Position numbers and translations under genes: made by a program. 64,000 nt of DNA from Laburnicola sp. R22_1 (taxonomy: Eukaryota; Ascomycota; Dothideomycetes; Pleosporales; Didymosphaeriaceae): assembly GCA_014281115.1 (NCBI GenBank), contig JACONQ010000002.1:3224001-3288000 (forward strand), given 5' to 3'. Positions 57,584 to 64,000 of the stretch are shown here, piece after piece; position 1 is the first letter of the stretch; every line of letters begins with the position of its first letter. The notes beneath the pieces are model-generated. The model ran no database searches, was not told the origin of the DNA, and was given only the letters and a program-made list of their open reading frames with translations.

Positions 57584-59048
57584 GGCGGGCGAGGCGCATG
57601 GGACGACGGGAAAGGCTGGGGGGCTGGGGAGATTTCAACAAACAGCAAGAGGGCCAAACATGGAACTAGGCGCGGACATTGATGAAGTGGTCGCACAGCA
57701 GCAAGGCAGTGAAGCAGTCTGCTGCATGACGCGCGGGCACGGCAACATTCGGAGGCGGCGGCTCGGTCGCAGGCCGTTGGGCGTCGATACGTCCAGCGCT
57801 CCGTCAGCAGGGCCTGCGCAGGCGTCGCCGCCGGTTCTAGTGGACGCGACGCCATCAGCAGGCTAGCAAAGGCCGCGGGCACCTTGGTATCGACATCCCT
57901 GCGCGCCTTGCTCGCCGCAATATATTGACGCTGGACGCTGGACGCAGAAGTGGAAATTGCAAATTTTGTGTGGAGGTGCTGTGGTGTGATGAGAAGAAGC
58001 AGGTCGAGGGTTTCATCTGAAGCTGTGTATCTCACAACGAACGAGCGACACAGCAGTGAGCAAGACATGGTGCCGCCCTACAACGGGCCATGCAATACCG
58101 AATGATTTGAGCGTACCGACATTATGATACATTGTGATACATTCATGTATTACATAATTCTACGGTGCCGCTCGTCGCGGCTGAGCTCTGCTCTCCTAGC
58201 AATAGTTATGTACAGTAACGCCGTAAGGTGCGCTAGTTGCCTTTAATTACTTATTATAGTTGCCTAAGCGCTATTCTTATAGCTAGATCTAAAGTAGTAG
58301 CAAGCGCTAAGTTACTAGCTTTTATTATACTATCTACTATATATCCTTTTATTATTTAATCCTTAAAGTAAAGTTTATAATAGTGTTAAGCTTATTAATA
58401 CTATAGTTAAAGTAGGCGTAGCACTACTCTATTTAGTAGTAGTAGCTATAGGTATTCTTTATAAAGTAATATTAATAATTATTATTATAATTAGTATTAG
58501 TATTATAGGCAGCGTAAGGTAAAGTCTATAAACTAGTTAGTATTATAGTAGCTATGAGTAATAGTGTATATATATAAGATTTAGTAGAGCTACTATTTCT
58601 ATTAGTAATAAAAGTGCGTAGTAGGTATTTTATACTAGTAGGATTAGCTATATAGGGAGCTATTAAATTAGCTCTTAAAGTTAATTTTAGTTAAGTTTCG
58701 GGGGGTTGAGGAGAGCCGAGCGATTCGGTCCAGAAAAGCGTGACACGAGCCAGCAGCACGCAAAGGTGCCAAGAGCCCGGCGGGTCAATGTTCCGCCGGC
58801 CCGCGCCGCCCTGCGCGCCAAGCCTTGTTCGCGTTGCTGGTGAAGCTGTCGCGAAAGTGGATACAGAGCCCGCGCGACGGCCACTCCCACGCCAGACCCC
58901 TCCTTTGCCCTCCTTTCACGAGCTGCCATGGCCTGAATCCTAAGTCTGTCGGCTTGATCCGTGCAATTGCCCAACATTGGACAGTCCATCGACCCTCGTT
59001 CCTCGCCCAACTGCAACTGCATAGCTTCGCCGGAACACCACCACCACC
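57584..59048. other. Intergenic with TA-rich repeat relic
   Basis: Carries the promoters of the SYLF gene (minus) and NUP85 (plus). The centre (about 58190-58690) is a separate TA-rich block. A GC-rich stretch with open frames near 58740-59020 has no supported gene. Confidence 0.45.
58190..58690. repeat. TA-rich RIP-like relic
   Basis: About 500 bp with the same TAGTA/TATAG texture as the 5.8-14.3 kb block, sharply bounded on both sides by GC-balanced DNA. It includes AGTAGTAGTAGCTATAGG-like runs. Probably a small decayed transposon; no ends or target duplication found. Confidence 0.6.
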
Positions 59049-62000
59049 ATGTTTCGCGTGCCCTCGTCCACCCCGCCGTCTACTCCCGACTCCCGCCGCC
59101 AGAGCCGCAATGGCCCGTCCACAACACCGGCAGGCCCGCCACCGGGCCGTTCATTCATCTCGTCCACGCCCGCTGGCCCGCCTCCGACTACAAACACCCT
59201 GTTTGGCGGTTCGCGCCCCAACTTCGACCCGGGTCGGTACAACTTCAATTCGGGCCATTCGTTATTCGGCAGCTCTCCACCAAAAGATGGGGTGCTGGAA
59301 GGCATTGGATCGGGCGCCATAAAGACTTCGACCTCAGGTAGACCCGGATCGCAGCGCGGCCGAACTTCAAGCTCAGGATATCAAGTTCAGAGCAGTCCGC
59401 CGAGGGCCGAGGATGATCTTGTCAGGCCCCAAGGGGAAGCGGATGACGAGATGGAGGATGGCGGGGCAGAAGACGCCGAGGGTGACGAGGACGAAGATAT
59501 GCAGCAGGAGTCTGACGAGGAGCCGGTCGTATCCCAGCGTCGCCCGCGATCCCAGGATCCTTTCGCCCACTCGATCGCGTCGCGAGCTAGCGCGGACGAA
59601 TCCATATCTGGGCCCACGATTGTGCGACCAGGAGCAAAACAACAGCACTACGACTTGTTGCAATTGGCCAAAGGTCTAGCACCCAGCATGGAGCGCGCAA
59701 ACTTGATTGAGCCGGACGACGTCATACTGGAGACGGAGCGTTCTATAGAGAAATTGTTCGGCTCTGTGGAAAACGATGGCCCTGGGACCAGGGCTGAAGT
59801 CCTGGATGATGTTGCGCGTGAGCTACTTATCCTTTGGCCTTCTCCTACGCAATTACATGATGCTAGTGCAGCTGGTCGGCTCGCCAACGCGTCGACATTA
59901 GCGGATCTGCTGCTCAACATCCACCATCCAAATCGCATCGCCCCTGATCAGCGCTTGCTATCGACGTCGTGGGCTCTCACACGCTCTAGCCCCGAGAGCT
60001 TTACCCCTATACCCAAGATATTGCTCGACTGGCTGAACACCCACCGCTCTATAGATTCCGAGCTCGACGATGTTTTCAAGACAACAAATAGATACTCTGG
60101 ACACGAAACCTTTTGGGACGTCGTGCACGCTTCAGCTCTTCGCGGGCAATTTTCAAAGACACTGCAGCTACTTACCGGAGCGAGTTTCGAGTTCGCAGCA
60201 ACGGCGCAGGAGGACTTGGACGCAGACACTCCGGGATACCGAGGACACCATCTGGACTACGCGAGAGAAGCTACTGCATCTGCGATCGACCTTCTTCGCG
60301 AATGCCCTGGCTTCGTATCGGATGACTGGAATATAAAAGGACACGACTGGGCCATCTTCAGGCGGCGGGTACAACAGGCCACGAACGACCTTCAAGAAAA
60401 GGCTGAAGGCGAAAGCAAGACCAGATTCCCTATGTCACAGTCCCTCCACGCACCCCACTTCGGTCTCTCCCAGTCACAGGCCAACTTCAATCTGAGTATG
60501 GCTAGCAGGAAGGCGGAGAGCAAGGTGCCATGGTCGGTATATGAAAACCTCACCAAGCTGTACCAGATTCTACTAGGCAATGAAGAGGAAATCATTGCCA
60601 CCGCATTTGACTGGATCGAGGCAACATTATGTCTGACAATTTGGTGGGATGGAGAGGAAGAAGAACTTGTTCAGGGAAGTCTTGCAGCTAGCCGCCGTTC
60701 TCTTACACGATCACAACGTTCGCGAACCTTGGAAGTCGATGCGTACTGTCATCGTATGGCGGCTGCTTTTGCCGCTGTGCTCGATAGTGACGAAGATGAG
60801 CTTGCAGTAAAAGTATCAGACCGCTTCGAGGTCGGCGTTGCTTGCATTCTCGATGGCAATGTAGAGGGCGTTCTACATATCCTACGCGGCTCATCCCTCG
60901 TCATAGCATCCGCAGTGGCAGAAGTAGCCAGCGTGGGTGAATGGTTCAAGCGGCCCGAGGGTATTCTTGATCAATTTGAGGACAGCGATTTGTTAGGTCT
61001 GGATAGCACCGAGCAGTATCCGTCTAGGCTTTTGAAGGATGATCTTCTAGTTGCTTATGCTAAACAACTTACGTTCAAAGGACAGCTTGCGAGCCAAAAT
61101 GGTAGCACTTTGCGAGAAGGTTGGGAGCTAGCAATAGAGGTTTTGGGCCGGTTAGACAATGAAGGCAAGTCGAAAGAACGGATAGGGCGAATACTAGATG
61201 AACTTCCTCTCGAATCATCGGACCGGGTCGACAAAATCACGCGGCTTTGCCACAACATGGACTTGTCGGAAGAGGCTCTTGGCATGGCTCTGGTAGGCAC
61301 ATTGCCTAGTATACATCTACTGCATAGCTAACGAGTGCCAGAAATTCGCTGATCATCTACACGCCAATACCCATAATTATGGTGATACCCTTCTGTACTA
61401 CGCTCGGGCTCATGCAGCAAGCAAGGTCCAAGAAGTGCTTCGAGTACTCGTTGCCCACTGTCTTATCAAATCTGTCGCTTACCCTCCTCTCGTTGAGCTT
61501 GACGACTCATTAAGAGAGCTCATCACTTCTCCCAAGCAGGCTCTCACCAAGCTTGCAAGCACTGATCCTGAAGCTGCCGATCTCTTGTCCAACTCATTAA
61601 GCGGTTATGCCACGATTCGAACATTTTATGATCTGAGAGACGAGGAGGTACTCCTCAAGGAGGGAGAAAAACTGGCGTACAGACCAATGGCGCGGAAACG
61701 GACGGCCGCCAATGCGCTCATAGTCATCATATCTAGCGCAGCGTCGAGCATCCATGGAGGCTTGTATGATCCCGAAGTAGAGACTGTGGTTCAAGTGGAT
61801 GTTCTACTGGCTTTGCTCGGGGAAGCTCTTGTTTTCGTCAATCGTACGTATTGCTGCTTGCATCACCTGATCTCGGCCATCACTGACAACAACGCAGAAC
61901 CGAAACGTACACTCACCCTCCGGCATCTCTACGAATTGCTCGCCGCCGTGGAAGACCTTTCCACCGCCCCCAGCATGATTCGCGCGCAATGCGAGGAAGC

Positions 62001-62316
62001 ATTGTGCACAACCCTCTCCGCCGCTCACGAGAGCAGTCCCAACTCGTCATTCCACAAGTCAACGTCCAATCTGACAACCGCTTCATCGCAGTACTCATTG
62101 ATAGGGAGTATGGATCTTGGATCAGTCGAGGGTGTGAGCACAGAGAGCTCGACCGTGCTGGTTAAGGGTGCAGGTATAAACGATACGAAGAGGGGTTGGG
62201 ATTGGCGGAAGGGCGCTCCCAAAGGAACGACTGGAGAGGACATTATTAGGTTGCTGCGACTGGGTATTGCGAAAGAATTGGGGAGGGCGTTCGCAGAGGG
62301 AGAAGTCGTTCCTTGA
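59049..62316 (+). CDS. NUP85: Nucleoporin NUP85
   Basis: Three exons: 59049-61292, 61342-61843 and 61898-62316, giving 1054 aa. The N-terminal 200 residues are disordered, with Pro/Gly-rich repeats (TTPAGPPPGRSF and STPAGPPPTTN) and an acidic stretch (EDAEGDEDEDMQQ). The remainder is an all-helical nucleoporin solenoid with the Nup85 blocks WDVVHASALRGQFSKTLQLL, LYQILLGNEEEIIATAFDWI, EVDAYCHRMAAAFAAVLDSD and LHANTHNYGDTLLYYARAHA. NUP85 is part of the Y-shaped Nup84 complex, the outer-ring scaffold of the nuclear pore. Intron 2 is 54 bp without a stop, so its retention would keep the frame; splicing gives FVNQPKRTL, as in relatives. Intact. Confidence 0.93.
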
Positions 62317-62770
62317 TTAGCATCATCCGTATAGAGGGAACGGAAAATGTAAAGATACCACGGTAGTGTAAGTTTGGCTTTGACGTTGGACGGCTCATGG
62401 TCATCGTTGGGAGACATTTATTAGTAGTCTGCAGTCTCAGGTTGCATACGACACATGATGTGGCGGTGTAATGGCAAAATAATGTCCGCTGGAGTGTGTA
62501 TGTGCTGTGTGACATTCCAAACTTTGAATAAAGCAAAACAATCACGGAATCCCTTGAGGTCTTGCAAGCAGTTTACCTCCATACCATAGGTAGTCGAAGT
62601 CAATCGGAGTCAGCTCTGCCAAGCCAGAAGTCCCATCCTCTCCCATTGATCCAACCACGGTCTACCCCAGACTATCTCCCTCTCCCTCTCCGCACACAAG
62701 CTCCAACAAAGCTAGCCCATAGCCATACCAACTGATCACTCAATTAACCCCCCACACTTACTCCACACAG
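62317..62770. other. Intergenic, no gene seen
   Basis: 3' end of NUP85 and the old promoter of the pseudogene. No repeat or RNA gene recognised. Confidence 0.5.
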
Positions 62771-63894
62771 ATGAAAACACAGCACTACGACCAAGACCCC
62801 CGCATCATCATCCTCACCCTCTAGCGGCCACAGAACCACAATGCCTTCACGACTACCATGATGCGGGAGCTAGAAGACGCATACGCCATGTTTGATGTCG
62901 ACGACCGCGTGAAATGTATTGTTTTCACAGCGACGGGAAAGATCTTTGCGCGGGCGGGGATTTAGATGTTGGCTTCGAGGGGGGTGGGGAGGAGGTGGTT
63001 CGTGAGCATAGGGATGGGTATGTGGTCGTGGTAGTTCTATCTCATTCCGATTCCCAGGCCACTCATCCTATGTCATCGTCGTCCTCCTCCTCGCCTTATC
63101 AGACAGAGCCAGAAAGAACAATACCGCTATCCAAACCACCACCACCACCACCACCACCAAAAAAAAAACTAACCCCCCAACCCCCACCCCCCAGCGGCGG
63201 CACCATAACCCTCGCCCTCCAAACCAGCCGCAGCGCCCACCATCGCCGCAATCCAAAACCCCGCCATCACAGTCGGCATAACCCTCACCCCCACCCTCCC
63301 CACGAACATACGCATCGCTTACCACTCTGCAAAAACAGGCTTCGTTTCCGCCCCGCCGCGACCTCGTCACAGAAACTTGCCTGCTCCTCGTACTTCCTCC
63401 CCCGCTTAACCGGGTCGTCGCGCGCCATGGCCGCCACAACAACAGGCTCGACGTATCGCGCCGACGACCACATTTTGAGCGGCTTGTTTGCCCATACCGT
63501 CGTCGAGAGGCCGGAGCAGGTGCTGCCTAAGGCGTTGGAGATGGTGCGGAATACGAGTCTTGTGTCGACGTATTTGATGAAGGAGATGATATTTCAGGAT
63601 ATGGGGAGTGCGGAGGCGCAGCATTTGTTGGATTCGAGGATTATGTATGAGTTGTTTGAGTCGGCGGACGTGACGTTCCGATTGATGGCCGGCAGCGTCT
63701 TGTGTGCTGAGAATAGTGAGGTGTGCTAACGAGGATACACGGATAATAAGGAGGGCGTGGAGTCCTTCATGCAAAAGAGACCAGCTAAGTTTACGGGGAC
63801 CATGGATAATACGAGCGTTTCGGCGTACCCGTGGTGGAATCCTATTGATGTGGTTATAAGACCGAAGATGGAGGCCCTGAAATCTAAATTGTGA
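62771..63894 (+). pseudogene. Enoyl-CoA hydratase/isomerase, decayed
   Basis: The pieces line up with a fungal crotonase-family protein but in several frames: QDPRIIILTL-stop-RPQNHNAF and MMRELEDAYAMFDVDDRVKCIVFTATGKIF from 62771; after a frameshift, GGDLDVGFEGG (about 62953-62990); then a low-complexity CCA/C-rich stretch (about 63126-63200); later SSYFLPRLTGSSRAMAATTT (about 63385-63440), VVERPEQVLPKALEMVRNTS, STYLMKEMIFQDMGSAEAQH and, after a stop at about 63727, DNKEGVESFMQKRPAKFTGT...AYPWWNPIDV to TGA at 63892. The block that should hold the oxyanion-hole loops is scrambled. It probably came from a CoA-linked isomerase or hydratase of fatty-acid type. Not functional. Confidence 0.8.
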
Positions 63895-64000
63895 AAGGCC
63901 AGAATTAAGGACAAATGGAAGACACCTGTACGGTCTGTGTTTGCATCACGTACTTGTAATCACGCACTGTACGGAACGTAATGACCTGATGACGTAGTGC

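Noticed and set aside
58740..59020. Possible small gene upstream of NUP85
   Set aside because: Open frames on both strands reflect GC bias; no conserved content, and it is probably the NUP85 promoter and leader.

Overview
The window is nuclear DNA of a filamentous ascomycete (Pezizomycotina, perhaps a dothideomycete). This rests on short GT-AG introns of 42-150 bp, intact fungal housekeeping genes (SLX9, UBA4, TOA1, RAD1, OST5, GCN5, CLR2, NUP85), Fot1/pogo, MULE and Tc1 transposons, and a sharp split between GC-balanced gene DNA and TA-rich DNA that looks like the product of repeat-induced point mutation (RIP). The species cannot be named from the sequence alone.

Region 1 (1-16.4 kb) is a transposon graveyard. 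It holds a Fot1/pogo relic (420-1385, minus) and a Mutator-like element with a 9-bp target duplication and 76-bp inverted ends (1927-5464). A complete Tc1-like element (2164-3487) sits inside the MULE transposase frame. After clusters of telomere-like CCTAA/TTAGG motifs come about 8 kb of TA-rich repeat DNA with a large inverted repeat (7391-7725 / 9345-9750) and LTR-like direct repeats (10050-10322 / 12852-13127). A structurally complete but mutated Fot1/pogo element (14360-16206) has landed in the second copy of another direct repeat.

Region 2 (16.8-26.1 kb) is a divergent gene pair. On the minus strand is a 470-aa conserved fungal protein carrying E-x-D and D-x-K motifs that resemble DXO/Rai1-type decapping nucleases. 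On the plus strand is a 2307-aa protein joining a ZNFX1-type SF1 helicase, an NF-X1 zinc-finger region, a coiled coil and three CbxX-type AAA+ modules. The pair looks like an RNA-surveillance or RNA-silencing locus and is the best candidate here for an under-described system.

Region 3 (26.1-38.2 kb) alternates conserved genes (UBA4, SLX9) with decaying accessory genes: a HET-like gene lacking the HET core, a broken membrane-anchored fungal family gene and a broken PAF-acetylhydrolase. Three related hAT-type MITEs with 8-bp target duplications lie at 26151-26494, 32481-32903 and 37369-37824. Two of them split the broken genes in coding sequence.

Region 4 (39.3-64 kb) is ordinary gene-dense DNA: a bZIP factor, the TFIIA large subunit with a long polyglutamine tract, RAD1, OST5 and GCN5 (head to head), an aldehyde dehydrogenase, CLR2, a SYLF-domain protein, NUP85 and an enoyl-CoA hydratase pseudogene. 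A small TA-rich relic lies at about 58.2-58.7 kb. Exon boundaries were worked out by hand from splice consensus, reading phase and conserved motifs; all totals for intact genes are divisible by three.
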